Assembly (NCBI RefSeq): GCF_900091625.1
Contig: NZ_FMIC01000002.1
Span: forward strand, 6,448,001 to 6,512,000
Direction of reading: 5' to 3'
DNA from: Micromonospora peucetia
GTDB taxonomy: Bacteria > Actinomycetota > Actinomycetes > Mycobacteriales > Micromonosporaceae
DNA: 64,000 bases
Position numbers and translations under genes: made by a program. This document shows positions 8,833 to 17,497 of this stretch, piece by piece. How positions within the stretch are numbered: position 1 is the first letter of the stretch; each line of letters starts with the position of its first letter. The notes beneath the pieces were generated by a model that saw nothing but the letters and a program-made list of their open reading frames with translations, did not search any database and had not been told where the DNA came from.

Positions 8833-9606
8833 TCACCACATGAACTGTCCGCCGTCCACGACGAGTTTCTGTCCCGTCATGTACGCGCTGCTCGGACTGA
8901 CGAGGAATTCGAGGCCGTCCGCGATCTCTTCCGGATCGGCGATCCGCCGCTGCGGTATCTCGTCGAGCATTCCGCGCCGGGCGTCCGGATCGTTCAGGTT
9001 GAACCGTTCGACCAGTTCGTCGGTCTCGGTGTTGCCGGGGATCAGGCAGTTGACCCGGACGCGGGGTGCCAGTTCGAGAGCGAGGCACTTGGTCAGATGG
9101 AGCAGTCCCGCTTTGCTCGCACAGTAGTTGGCGCCGTCGCGGCGGGGGCGGATGCCCGTCGTGGCGCCGACGTTGACGATCGTCGCGTCGGTGCCTGCGG
9201 CCACCATCGCAGGGGCGAGCGCGCGGGTCAGATAGAAGACACCGGACAGGTTGGTGTCTATGACCCGCCGCCAGTCGTCGTGGCTCATCTTCAGGAACGG
9301 ACGGTCGACGTTGATCCCGGCGTTGTTGACCAGAACCGTCGGCGGCCCGTACTCAGCCAGGACCGCCTCCGCCGCTTCGACCACCGAGGTTCCGTCAGAC
9401 AGATCCACCCGCACCGGGTTGAGGCTGAGGCCCAACTCCCCCACCGCCTTGCGCGCACCATCCTCGTCGGACCGGTACAGCGCGTTCACCTGGAAACCCA
9501 GCTGCACCAGACGGCGGCTGAAAGCGAGGCCGATACCGCGGGTTCCGCCGCTGACGACTGCCACCGGAGGCCGAGTCGTCGCTGTCGCCCCTGCTTCCGC
9601 TGTCAT
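8833..9606 (-). CDS. SDR-family oxidoreductase with catalytic Ser replaced
   Basis: The 257-residue protein is a classical short-chain dehydrogenase/reductase. It has the nucleotide-binding GGTRGIG, the NNAG motif, the YCASKAG segment with catalytic Tyr and Lys, and a C-terminal GQKLVVDGG like FabG. The catalytic serine normally found in an I-G/S-S-x-x-G strand is Ala here (NVGATTGIR); a neighbouring Thr might substitute. The ATG overlaps the stop of the preceding 71-residue ORF by 4 bp (ATGA), so the two are translationally coupled. In the operon it may reduce a carrier-bound oxo group or oxidise an alcohol. The atypical triad leaves reduced or changed activity possible. Confidence 0.9.
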   Translation of the reverse strand: MTAEAGATATTRPPVAVVSGGTRGIGLAFSRRLVQLGFQVNALYRSDEDGARKAVGELGLSLNPVRVDLSDGTSVVEAAEAVLAEYGPPTVLVNNAGINVDRPFLKMSHDDWRRVIDTNLSGVFYLTRALAPAMVAAGTDATIVNVGATTGIRPRRDGANYCASKAGLLHLTKCLALELAPRVRVNCLIPGNTETDELVERFNLNDPDARRGMLDEIPQRRIADPEEIADGLEFLVSPSSAYMTGQKLVVDGGQFMW

Positions 9607-9818
9607 CGCCCGTCCTGATTCGGGAACGCGTGAATGGCCTCGGTCGAATGGGGAATTTGCGCGGGCTCGAACACGTCGTGATGTCCGGCTGCGAGGCGGA
9701 GAAATCCAGGTTCGGCGCGAGTTCCCGCCAGCGCCTCACGGCGGTCTTCCGGCCGCCCCTGTCGTACGGGGAACACACGAGGAGCAGTGGCGTGCCCGGG
9801 CACAGCCGCGGCCGTCAT
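9603..9818 (-). CDS. Small protein resembling the C-terminal tail of a type II/alpha-beta thioesterase
   Basis: This 71-residue ORF is locked into the operon by an ATGA overlap at each end, with the NRPS stop and with the SDR start. Its second half, RLAAGHHDVFEPAQIPHSTE, resembles the end of NRPS thioesterases, where a Gly-His pair carries the catalytic histidine followed by a helix (here AIHAF). No nucleophile elbow (GxSxG) or acid loop is present, so it cannot be a complete hydrolase. Either it is the surviving tail of a deleted thioesterase kept in frame by coupling, or a small accessory protein. The similarity is by eye only. Confidence 0.5.
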   Translation of the reverse strand: MTAAAVPGHATAPRVFPVRQGRPEDRREALAGTRAEPGFLRLAAGHHDVFEPAQIPHSTEAIHAFPNQDGR

Positions 9819-12800
9819 GCCTGGGCCTCATCTTCGGCGACGTCAACATCTCGTGCGTGCTGGGCATCTTCGGCCAGGCTCGCCCATACGAGTTCGGCGA
9901 GCGTCGCGATGGTGGGCGACCGGAAGAACTCGGCTACCGGGACTGTCGCGCCGTACTCCTCTTGGATCTCGCCGAAGGCCGTGAAGATGTTCAGCGAGTG
10001 GGCTCCGTATTTGATCAATGATCGGTCACGGACGATGCCGTCGATTCCCAGGATCGACGACCAGATGGCGGCCAGTCCGCGCTCCAGGTCGGAGGCGTAT
10101 TCGACCGTGGTCGTGGCCGCGTTCGTCTTCTTCTCGGCGATGAGCCGGTCCGCCAGGGCGGCCAGGGCGTCCCGGTCGGTCTTGCCGGTGCGCGACATCG
10201 GTATCCGGTCGATGTCGAAGGCCCAGGACGGCGACATGTACGACGGCAGTGCTGCGGAGATCCTGGCCTGGAGCTCCCCGTGATCGGGGGTGGCGCCGGG
10301 CTCCGCGACGAGGAAGAGGACCAGTTCGCGGTCGGCCCCGAGCCCTCTCGCCACTGCGACGGACTGCCTGACGCCCGCCACGGTGTTGGCGACCGCCTCG
10401 ATTTCGCCGAGCTCCACCCGGTAACCGCGAATCTTCGTCTGGCTGTCCCGTCGGCCGAGGAAGATCAGCGTCCCGTCGGCGTCCCGCACCACCTGGTCAC
10501 CTGTGCGGTACATGCGCGAGGTGTCGTCGCCGGAGAACCGGTCGGGCAGGAAGCTCACCACGGTCCGTTCTGCGTCGAGATAGCCGTCCGCGGCGCTGAC
10601 GCCGCCGAGGTAGAGCTCGCCGGGTACGCCGACGGGCGCGAGATGGCCCGTCTCGTCGACCACGTACGCCGCCACACCGGGCAACGGGCGGCCGATCGGT
10701 GCGTGGGCGGGCCACCACGCGGCGTCGCCCCGCATCTCGTGCACCGTGGCGGCGTTGGTCTCGGTGGGACCGTAGAGGTTGACGAGCACACATTCTGGGT
10801 GGTCGACGAAGAACCGACGGATCTCGTCGTCGACGAGGAGCTGCTCACCGGAGACGCAGACGCGCCGCAGGCCGGGAAAGTGGGCCGAGGCACGCCGCAC
10901 GGCCTGGACGAACGAGCGTAGGGCCGCCACCGGTATGAAGAGGTGACTGACCCGTGTCTCCTCGATGCGCCGGATCAGCGCCGGGAAGTCTCGCCGGTCG
11001 GCCGGCACGCGGGAGACGACGGTGCCGCCCGAGGCGAGTGTCGGAATGATCTCCTGGAAAGAAACGTCGAAGCCGAGGGGCGCGTACTGGAGGAAGCGCG
11101 TCGTCGCATCGTGCTCCATGGCGGAGATCTGCCACGCGGCCAGGTTCAGCAGGGGCCGGTGACCCATCACCACCCCCTTAGGCACGCCACTCGATCCCGA
11201 GGTGAACATCAGATACACCGCCGAGTCGGCGGAGCCGCCCGAGGCACGGGGCCCGTCGCCGGGGACGGAGAGTTCGGCCAGGCTGGTGGTGCGCGTACCG
11301 GGGAGGTTGAGGCCGTGGCCGACGATCAGGCGGCAACCCGCCTGGTCCACCATGTGAGCGAGGCGTTCCCACGGCAGGCCCGTGTCCAGCGGCAGATAGG
11401 TGGCACCGCAGCGAAGGATCGCGAGCATCGCGATCACGGCGTCGCACAGCCCGTCCAGGGACAGGCCGACGACCTGCCGCGGTATGACGCCCTGCCGGGC
11501 CAGCCCTTCGGCGGTGCGCTCGGTGGCGGCCAGGAGTTCGCCGTACGTCAGGTTCCGCAGGGGCTCCTCGACGGCGATCGCGTCGGGCGTACGGCGAGCG
11601 GCCTGTTCGATCCACTCCGCGAGACCGCAGGCCGGAGCCGGAGCCAGAGCCGGACGGCCGGCGTCCGCCAACCCGGCTGCTGCGCACGGAGGGTCGCCGT
11701 CGTTGATCCAGTCGGTGAACAGATCGGCCAACGGACGGCTGCCGTCCTTGAGCGTACGACGCAGTGCCGTGCGCAGCGACGCGAGTAGCGCGTCCGCGAT
11801 AGCCTCCGATATCAGATGCCGGTCGTACTCGAGCTCCAGCAACCATCGGCTCTCCACCTTCGTGGCACCGAGCCACAGGTCGAACTTCGCCGTTCCGTTG
11901 CCCGGTTCCCGTACCCCGACGACGGCGCCAGTCGATTTCCCGTCGAAGGTGTCCTGCATCGCGAGCATGCAGGAGAACAAAGGGTTGCGGTTGCTGGTGC
12001 GGTCCTGCCCGACAGCCGCCACGAGCTGGTTGAGCGTGACGGCGACCCTGGCGCGGCAGTAGTCGACGGCGTCCCGGACGGTCTCGGCGATGTGCTCGTC
12101 CACCGTGCGCGACCAGTCCACGTCGACCGTGACGGGCAGGGTGTTGACGAAAAATCCGCAGAGGTCGTACGAGCGGACTGTCCGCCTGGCCGACAGGGGA
12201 CTGCCGATCAGGACCGTGGACACACCGCCGTGCCGGGCGAGTACGGCCCCGTAGACGGCGCTCAGCAGCACGAAGGGCGTGACGCTCAGTCGTTTGCAGG
12301 CCTCCTGGAGGTCCGACGCTTCTCGCTCACTGAGTAGCCACGAAAGGCGTGCACCGGAGAAGCCCGTCTCCTCTGGCCGCCCTGGCCGGGGGTTCAACAC
12401 AAGAGGTGGGACGCCCTGCAACTGCTCGGCCCATTCCTTGACGTGCTGGGCCGTCTCCGGCGAGCCGGAGGCCCGGTTCTGCGCCTCAAGTTCCCCACGG
12501 AAGGCCGATTCGCGTGCCTCGCGCAGCGCTTCGAGGTCCTCTGTGGTGAGCTTCGAGGTCAGCGCGGATTCCAGGTCACGGATGATCGGCCCCATCGAGA
12601 CGCCGTCCCCGACAATGTGATGGCCGCACAGCAGAATGGCGACCGCGGAGCCGTCAGTGGCGCGTATGTATCCGAATCGATAGGCCGGCCCTGCCGCGAG
12701 GTCGAACGGCCGTTGCCCGAGTCGCCTCGCCAATGCCTCGACAGCTGCCGCGTACTCGTCCGGCGGTACGTCCACACGCTCGAACGGCACATGTCCCGGC

Positions 12801-13063
12801 TCCGGCGGAGGGGTGAGCCTGGAATGCATCCTCGGCAGGTGGCCGAAGACCTGGCGCAGAGCCGGCTGAACCGTGACCAGTACCGCGAGGGCATGGTCGA
12901 TGGCCTTGTCCGACAGCCGCGGATCCAGGTCGAACTGCATGATCTGGTTGTAGATCTCGGGGGTCGGCACCCTGCTGTCGACGACGAGCAGCCCCTTCTG
13001 GGAATCGGTAATAGGCAGAAGGGCGGGGTCCGCCGTGCTAGATGCCACGGTGTTCTTCAGCAT
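9815..13063 (-). CDS. NRPS module, condensation-adenylation-carrier (C-A-PCP)
   Basis: The 1082-residue single module starts with a condensation domain (about 15-440) with an intact HHIVGDG near residue 147. The adenylation domain (about 470-985) has YLMFTSGSSGVPKG (A3), NLYGPTETN (A5), YRTGDQ (A7), GRRDSQTKIRGYRVELGEIE (A8) and RTGKTDRDAL (A10). The carrier domain follows, with the phosphopantetheine serine in YGAHSLNIF. There is no epimerase, methyltransferase or thioesterase. By-eye alignment to GrsA gives a pocket beginning D-V-Q-F, the start of the proline-type code; the remaining positions (C-S-L-A-A) differ, so a proline-like or other imino acid is only a suggestion. The ATG at 13063 overlaps the stop of the carrier gene by 7 bp. 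Confidence 0.95.
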   Translation of the reverse strand: MLKNTVASSTADPALLPITDSQKGLLVVDSRVPTPEIYNQIMQFDLDPRLSDKAIDHALAVLVTVQPALRQVFGHLPRMHSRLTPPPEPGHVPFERVDVPPDEYAAAVEALARRLGQRPFDLAAGPAYRFGYIRATDGSAVAILLCGHHIVGDGVSMGPIIRDLESALTSKLTTEDLEALREARESAFRGELEAQNRASGSPETAQHVKEWAEQLQGVPPLVLNPRPGRPEETGFSGARLSWLLSEREASDLQEACKRLSVTPFVLLSAVYGAVLARHGGVSTVLIGSPLSARRTVRSYDLCGFFVNTLPVTVDVDWSRTVDEHIAETVRDAVDYCRARVAVTLNQLVAAVGQDRTSNRNPLFSCMLAMQDTFDGKSTGAVVGVREPGNGTAKFDLWLGATKVESRWLLELEYDRHLISEAIADALLASLRTALRRTLKDGSRPLADLFTDWINDGDPPCAAAGLADAGRPALAPAPACGLAEWIEQAARRTPDAIAVEEPLRNLTYGELLAATERTAEGLARQGVIPRQVVGLSLDGLCDAVIAMLAILRCGATYLPLDTGLPWERLAHMVDQAGCRLIVGHGLNLPGTRTTSLAELSVPGDGPRASGGSADSAVYLMFTSGSSGVPKGVVMGHRPLLNLAAWQISAMEHDATTRFLQYAPLGFDVSFQEIIPTLASGGTVVSRVPADRRDFPALIRRIEETRVSHLFIPVAALRSFVQAVRRASAHFPGLRRVCVSGEQLLVDDEIRRFFVDHPECVLVNLYGPTETNAATVHEMRGDAAWWPAHAPIGRPLPGVAAYVVDETGHLAPVGVPGELYLGGVSAADGYLDAERTVVSFLPDRFSGDDTSRMYRTGDQVVRDADGTLIFLGRRDSQTKIRGYRVELGEIEAVANTVAGVRQSVAVARGLGADRELVLFLVAEPGATPDHGELQARISAALPSYMSPSWAFDIDRIPMSRTGKTDRDALAALADRLIAEKKTNAATTTVEYASDLERGLAAIWSSILGIDGIVRDRSLIKYGAHSLNIFTAFGEIQEEYGATVPVAEFFRSPTIATLAELVWASLAEDAQHARDVDVAEDEAQA

Positions 13064-13308
13064 GCGACACCGGCCTCATCTGCATCGTTCGCGACTAGGC
13101 GGGTAAGCCAGACCTTAAGGTCTGCGACCGTCCGTACGCCGACCAACCCCGCAGCGTCGATCTCCGCGTCCGCGCTGGCTGCGTCAACAGCAAGGCGCAG
13201 GAGCGACAGCGAGTCCAGACCGGCCTCCTGGATCGATGTGGAGTCGCCGAAATCTTCCGTGGCATATTGCGCGATCATCGAATCAAGGTCTGGCGGTGTG
13301 GTTAGCAC
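13057..13308 (-). CDS. Free-standing peptidyl/acyl carrier protein
   Basis: This 83-residue protein has the carrier-protein hallmark AGLDSLSLLRL, in which the Ser receives 4'-phosphopantetheine. The start is the GTG at 13308, with GGAG 5 bp upstream; an in-frame extension upstream lacks a ribosome site. It is the first gene of the minus-strand NRPS operon and its stop overlaps the start of the C-A-PCP gene. It probably carries the residue activated by the free adenylation enzyme encoded at 7175-8749 and presents it to one of the condensation domains. Confidence 0.85.
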   Translation of the reverse strand: MLTTPPDLDSMIAQYATEDFGDSTSIQEAGLDSLSLLRLAVDAASADAEIDAAGLVGVRTVADLKVWLTRLVANDADEAGVAC

Positions 13309-13451
13309 GTTGTCTCCACCTAATGCCGATGGCTCGTACGCCGAGCGTGGGTCCGCTCGTGCAACAGGCAACGGTGGGCGTGGCCCGCGAAGAAGCTCCA
13401 CCGGGCGCTTACGACGCCTGCACGGCGATTCTTCCGAAACGAGTTGTTCTC

Positions 13452-13469
13452 TCGATGTGCTGTCGATGC
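13452..13469. promoter_or_regulatory. Candidate SARP-binding direct repeat upstream of the NRPS operon
   Basis: The hexamer TCGATG occurs at 13452 and 13463, exactly 11 bp apart, giving 7-bp half-sites with a 4-bp spacer. This matches the usual SARP operator layout (TCGAGxx repeats at 11-bp spacing). It lies about 145 bp before the carrier-protein start, in the 300-bp gene-free stretch 13309-13608. Two further TGTCGAC boxes are at 13487 and 13503, but with 16-bp spacing. The cluster encodes one SARP (3685-5715). Apart from a weak GC stem near 13536-13550 after the hypothetical gene, I see nothing else in the stretch. Confidence 0.4.
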
Positions 13470-13608
13470 GCCTACCCTGTGACGCGTGTCGACCTCACGT
13501 TCTGTCGACATGCCGAAGAGCGGATGGGCAAGTTAAGTCCCCGCTTCCGGGGGTGAACCTATTCGGACGGTCAGGAGCCCGTGACGTAGCTGAGTGTTCG
13601 GAAACCCG

Positions 13609-14586
13609 TCACGGCGCAAACGGGTCCCAGTGGGTGGCATAGCGGAGCAGGGACAGCGCCAGGTCGGGGTGGGCGGCTGCCCAACGCGTGTCGAAGAGGA
13701 ACAGTTGCTCGTGGCCGAAGAAGTCGTCTATGTAGCGGGCGGCCTGGGCGAGGTGCTCATCCACCGCGACGCGAGCCTCCGGTGGTGGCTCCGGCAGCTT
13801 CCATTGCAGGATCTGCTCGTGGCTGGGTGCGGTCCACCTTCCGAAAGTCGACAAGTCGTGTGGTTCGAGGCAGAGGTAGCGGTCCATGGCGGGGCCGATG
13901 TTGTCGTCGCCGGGTCCGACGAGGGAGCGCAGCAGATCGGCGTCGAAGCGTTCCCGGGACACGGGATCGGCGATACCGCGTAGGTGGTCGGCGAGTCCGG
14001 GCAGGTTGACGCCGGGGAAGACGATCGCTTCCCGCTGGTCCAGGTTCGTGCCGTCGTGGTCGGTGTGCTGCCAGGTGATGCGGACCGCGTAGACGGAATC
14101 CGGATCGGGTCCGGGTGGGCCGACGACGCGGAGCGCCACGTCAGGGCTGAAGGTCGCGCCGGGCGCGGCGGTGCCGGACGGCAGCGGCCAAGTGTCGCTT
14201 ACGAGGTACGCGAGCCGGTCGGGATGGGCGGTGATCGCCTCGTCCTCAAGGAAGTAGTAGGCCAGGTCCACCGCGTCGTCGTTGGTACGCACGCGCAGCC
14301 CTCGCTCGTCGAGGCGTATCGGGTCGTCAGATTCGACCCAGAGGTGCTCGTCCAGGAGTTCGCGCAGCTCATCGAGGGTCTGTGGGCAGGGCAGGCGGTG
14401 TTCCTCGATCGCCTCGAAGATCGAGTCGAAACCGTAGGCGCCGCCGCCGATCTCGGCGTTGAGAAGAGCTTCCAGGTCCTCATGGTGCCAGGCGCGCTGG
14501 AACCAGCCGAGCACCGTCGTTTCTGGCACGTGGAAAACCAGCTTGCTGAACGGAGAATCCACCCGCGACCGCTCCACGAAATACAC
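13609..14586 (-). CDS. Hypothetical protein, 325 residues
   Basis: I do not recognise a family. The protein is soluble and acidic, with no signal peptide or membrane segment. It opens MYFVERSRVDSPFSKLVFHV and has acidic/aromatic stretches such as DLAYYFLEDEAI, YAVRITWQHTDHDG and AARYIDDFFGHEQ. The start is a GTG at 14586 with only a weak ribosome site, so a slightly different start is possible. It lies on the same strand as the NRPS operon, 300 bp upstream of the carrier gene, and next to a decayed IS. It may belong to the accessory region rather than the cluster. Codon use looks like the host. Confidence 0.65.
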   Translation of the reverse strand: MYFVERSRVDSPFSKLVFHVPETTVLGWFQRAWHHEDLEALLNAEIGGGAYGFDSIFEAIEEHRLPCPQTLDELRELLDEHLWVESDDPIRLDERGLRVRTNDDAVDLAYYFLEDEAITAHPDRLAYLVSDTWPLPSGTAAPGATFSPDVALRVVGPPGPDPDSVYAVRITWQHTDHDGTNLDQREAIVFPGVNLPGLADHLRGIADPVSRERFDADLLRSLVGPGDDNIGPAMDRYLCLEPHDLSTFGRWTAPSHEQILQWKLPEPPPEARVAVDEHLAQAARYIDDFFGHEQLFLFDTRWAAAHPDLALSLLRYATHWDPFAP

Positions 14587-14773
14587 GTGAGGAGCTTAGA
14601 TGTGCGAGTGGTCACCGCATACGCCCTGATACACACCCGTTGGAGGGAAACCGGGTGCGTTCGGCGGACGTGACTCGGCCGATCGCAGCGCATGGAGTGC
14701 AGTGCCCATGAAGCCGGAATCACGCAACGGACGGCCCTCCGATCGAATGCGGATCGGGTCTGTCAAACGAACG

Positions 14774-14807
14774 GCTCTGTCTCACATTCGGCTCTGTCTC
14801 ACATTCG
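14774..14807 (+). repeat. 17-bp tandem duplication inside the left IS end
   Basis: The 17-mer GCTCTGTCTCACATTCG occurs twice head to tail (14774-14790 and 14791-14807). The right end and the lone copy near 29.07 kb carry it once. It could be a slippage product or the trace of one IS end landing in another. Confidence 0.85.
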
Positions 14808-14870
14808 GTGGTGACCGAAGGTAGTCGATGTCGTTGAGATCATGGGTACAAGATCGATGATCTTACGAAG

Positions 14871-16271
14871 ATGGTGTTCTCGGGGCTGCTGCCGCTGGTG
14901 ATCGACGACGTGACGGACGAGGGTGAACGGATCCTGGTGCGGGCTCGGACTCCCGAGGGGCCGGTGGCTTGTCCGGGCTGCGCGGCCGTGACGAGACGAG
15001 TGCACGGATATCACCAGCGGACCCTCGCGGATGTGCCGGTGGATGCTCGGCCGGTGGTGGTCCGGGTGCGGATACTGGTGTGCCCGACGCGGGGCTGCCG
15101 TCGCACGTTCCGGGAACAGTTGCCGGGGGTCCTGAGCCGCTACCAGCGCCGCACACCCCGGCTGATCTCTCATGTCGGTGCGGTCGTGCGGCAGTTGGCC
15201 GGCCGTGCCGGTGCCCGGGTACTGTCGGCCCTTGCGGTGGTCGTGTCCCGGCATACGGCCCTGCGGGCGCTGCTGCGGCTGCCGTTGCCCGAGCGGCGGG
15301 TGCCCCGGGTGCTTGGGGTGGACGACTTTGCGTTACGGCGACGTCAGCGATACACCACCGTTCTCATCGACGCGGTCACCCGTGAGCCATCGATGTGCTG
15401 CCCGACCGCAAGGCCAACACGTTGGAAACGTGGCTGCGTGAGCATCCGGGTGTCGAGGTGGTGTGCCGGGACTCCTCCGGCGCCTACGCCGAAGCGGTCC
15501 GCCGCGCCCTACCCGAAACGTTGCAGGTCGCGAACCGCTGGCACCTGTGGCACAACCCCGGCAGCGATGGCAGCAAGTCCACGACCTGCTCGACAAAGGC
15601 GTCGGCCTGCTCGAATGCGCCCGCCGGCTCAACCTCGGCCTCAACACCATCAAACGCTACGCCCGGATCAGCGAACCGCAACGCCTGGTCCGCGCACCGC
15701 AGTACCGGCCCACCCTCGTCGGCCCCTACCGTGAGCACCTGCGCCGACGCCGGGAACAAGACCCCGCCGTCGGCGCCACCCAACTCCTCGCCGAGATCAA
15801 AGAACTGGGCTACACCGGCAGCCTCAACCTGCTCTACCGTTACATCACCAAGGCCGCGTCGAAGCCGACCGCCCAGCACTATCACCCCGACGCCTGACCC
15901 GCTACCTCCTGACCGCACCCGACCAGCTCAAAGAACATCAGCGGACACTCGTCAACGCTCTCACCGGCGCCTGCCCACAGATGACCGCGCTGGCCGGCTT
16001 CATCAGCGCCTTCGCCGCGCTCCTCACCCCCGCAGACGGCAACGACGACCGTCTCACCGCGTGGATCACCGAGGTCAAGGCCACGGACCTGCCCCACCTG
16101 CACACCCTCACCCGCGGCCTCGGCCTCACCACGACGCCGTCAACGCCGCCCTGACTTCCCCCTCCACAACGGCGGCACCGAAGGCGTCAACACCAGACCA
16201 AACTGACCAAGCGACAGATGTACGGACGCGCAGGCTTCGCTCTCCTGCGACACCGCATCCTGCTCGGCTAA
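14871..16271 (+). pseudogene. ISL3-family transposase, multiply frameshifted
   Basis: The N-terminal third is open from ATG 14871 and shows the ISL3 zinc-finger pattern CPGC...CPTRGCRRTF and the GVDDFALRR motif. One base is missing near 15388, after which the frame continues in +2 as VLPDRKANTLETWL...YAEAVRRALP and NRWHLWHN. An internal deletion near 15556 joins to HDLLDKGVGLLECARRLNL, which stops at 15897. Further pieces (QMTALAGFISAFAALL; TKRQMYGRAGFALLRHRILL) reach the family's usual C-terminus at 16271. At least three lesions mean it cannot make an active transposase. Confidence 0.88.
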
Positions 16272-16364
16272 CCAGCACCCTCCGTCACCACCGAATGTGA
16301 GACAGCCCCGTTCGTTTGACAGTCCCGACGCCCCTGGAGGCTGCTCGGCAGTGACCTGGCCTGG

Positions 16365-16407
16365 CCTGCGCTGTCACGCTTGTTGCCACGTCTAGGAGCT
16401 GACCGCC
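16365..16407 (+). repeat. 43-bp relic shared with 28447-28489
   Basis: This segment matches 28447-28489 at 33 of 43 positions, with differences mostly transitions. Both end in AGGAGCTGACCGC. Translated, both resemble LRRHADRHVQELTA, here with an in-frame stop. It appears to be a remnant of a paralogous gene. Nothing else is recognisable in 16327-16611 except a 24-codon mini-ORF (ATG 16544) whose stop overlaps the next gene's ATG. Confidence 0.5.
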
Positions 16408-16611
16408 GTTGACCCTCGACTCCCGCCTCATCGGGCACGGAGCGGGCACGCCGCGCTCCCCTGTCTTGCAGAAATCAGGCTGCTGTCGGCTGACGTCGGC
16501 GACGCCTTCCCTGCTTCGACACCCGCCATATACGGTACAGGCCATGACTCTACTGATCGATGAGTCACAATTGGTTGCCGTAGCAAGCTTGAAGCGCTGG
16601 GGAGAAGGCAC

Positions 16612-17265
16612 ATGAGTTGGCCGAGCTTCTTGACGGACCCACCATTCATAACGTTTATCGCTGCATTTTCTGCCGTTTACTGGACAGTCTTCTTCTTTGT
16701 TTTCAAGCGCTATAATAAATCGGCACGAGTCAGGGATTTGCAGAGGCAGTTCTTCCGCGCCGTGGAAAACGCCCTTCGCAATGCCGCGCCCGATCAGCAG
16801 CTAGCGCAGCTTAAGCGGCATCATGAGTCATATTCGGCCATCATGCATTCTCTGGACGAGAATCCTCGGAGCCTCGCCGGCGACCTGTGGTACATCGTTG
16901 AGAGTATGGATGCCAACGGCTTGGAGGTGTTTCAAAAGCGTTACCGAGTTAAAATGGGTGACGATCAGCGCAATACGCTCGCCAAGCTGGTGGCGAGCTT
17001 AGACGCTGAAGACCCATTTGCGCATGTGCCGTCCCCTTGGAGTGTGCGGATCAAGAATGTCGCGATCGCGCTCAAAAATCTGGACGCCAATGGCGGAACT
17101 GCCGCCCTAACCGAACTCGCGGATGAACTGAGGCAGCGAGAAGAAATTCTCAGAAAAGCGCAAGAACGACGCGAGCGCAAGAACTTGCGACTCCAATGGG
17201 CTGGCATCATTCTCGGCGTGGTTTCTTTTATAGTCGGCACCATACTGACCATCGCGTTCACGTGA
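16612..17265 (+). CDS. Orphan two-helix membrane protein of unknown function
   Basis: The 217-residue protein has an N-terminal hydrophobic helix (about 11-31, FITFIAAFSAVYWTVFFFVF) and a C-terminal helix (about 193-216, AGIILGVVSFIVGTILTIAF). They enclose a soluble, charged middle rich in helix formers (VRDLQRQFFRAVENAL; ELRQREEILRKAQERRERK). Both ends being anchored suggests a hairpin with the middle on one face of the membrane. AGAAGG lies 4 bp before the ATG. Codons are clearly AT-richer (many AAT, AAA, TTT) than the surroundings, which points to horizontal acquisition. It stands alone between IS debris and a gene-free stretch. Anchored soluble domains of this sort occur in phage-defence and toxin genes, but no catalytic motif is visible. 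Confidence 0.75.
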   Translation: MSWPSFLTDPPFITFIAAFSAVYWTVFFFVFKRYNKSARVRDLQRQFFRAVENALRNAAPDQQLAQLKRHHESYSAIMHSLDENPRSLAGDLWYIVESMDANGLEVFQKRYRVKMGDDQRNTLAKLVASLDAEDPFAHVPSPWSVRIKNVAIALKNLDANGGTAALTELADELRQREEILRKAQERRERKNLRLQWAGIILGVVSFIVGTILTIAFT

Positions 17266-17497
17266 AGCTGATCCGTGCCACCCCGTCCGCCGTCGCCCCA
17301 CACACCATGGAGCGGGCCTGACACAGGGCACTAAGGTGGAGCGCCCTACCGGACGTACGACCTTGGCGCCCTTGGCCAGGTCTGCTCGACTCTGCAAGGG
17401 TCGACGATGGGCGGGATGGCACACCTTCCCCGAAGCCTGTGCGCTCCCGCCGGGGCATCCCTGGGCTATGCCGTCGCCGCAGGAGATGGCCGGCGTG

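Larger units (their letters stand above)
14756..16326 (+). mobile_element. Decayed ISL3-like insertion sequence
   Basis: The element is bounded by long imperfect inverted repeats. The left end reads GGGTCTGTC, then AAACGAACGG and the CTGTCTCACATTCGGTGGTG core; the right end, read inward, is GGGACTGTC followed by the same segments with two changes. The interior holds a frame-shifted ISL3-type transposase. No matching 8-bp target duplication is visible (TGCGGATC left, GACGCCCC right), which fits an old insertion or rearranged flanks. A second, solitary copy of this end lies at 29052-29094. Confidence 0.85.

Noticed and set aside
15395..16300. Second long frame in the IS as a separate gene
   Set aside because: Its start matches the middle of an ISL3 transposase and its later half is Thr/Pro/Ser-rich off-frame translation, so it is part of the broken transposase.
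14748..16334. Target-site duplication of the ISL3-like element
   Set aside because: The 8-bp flanks (TGCGGATC and GACGCCCC) do not match, so no duplication can be claimed.
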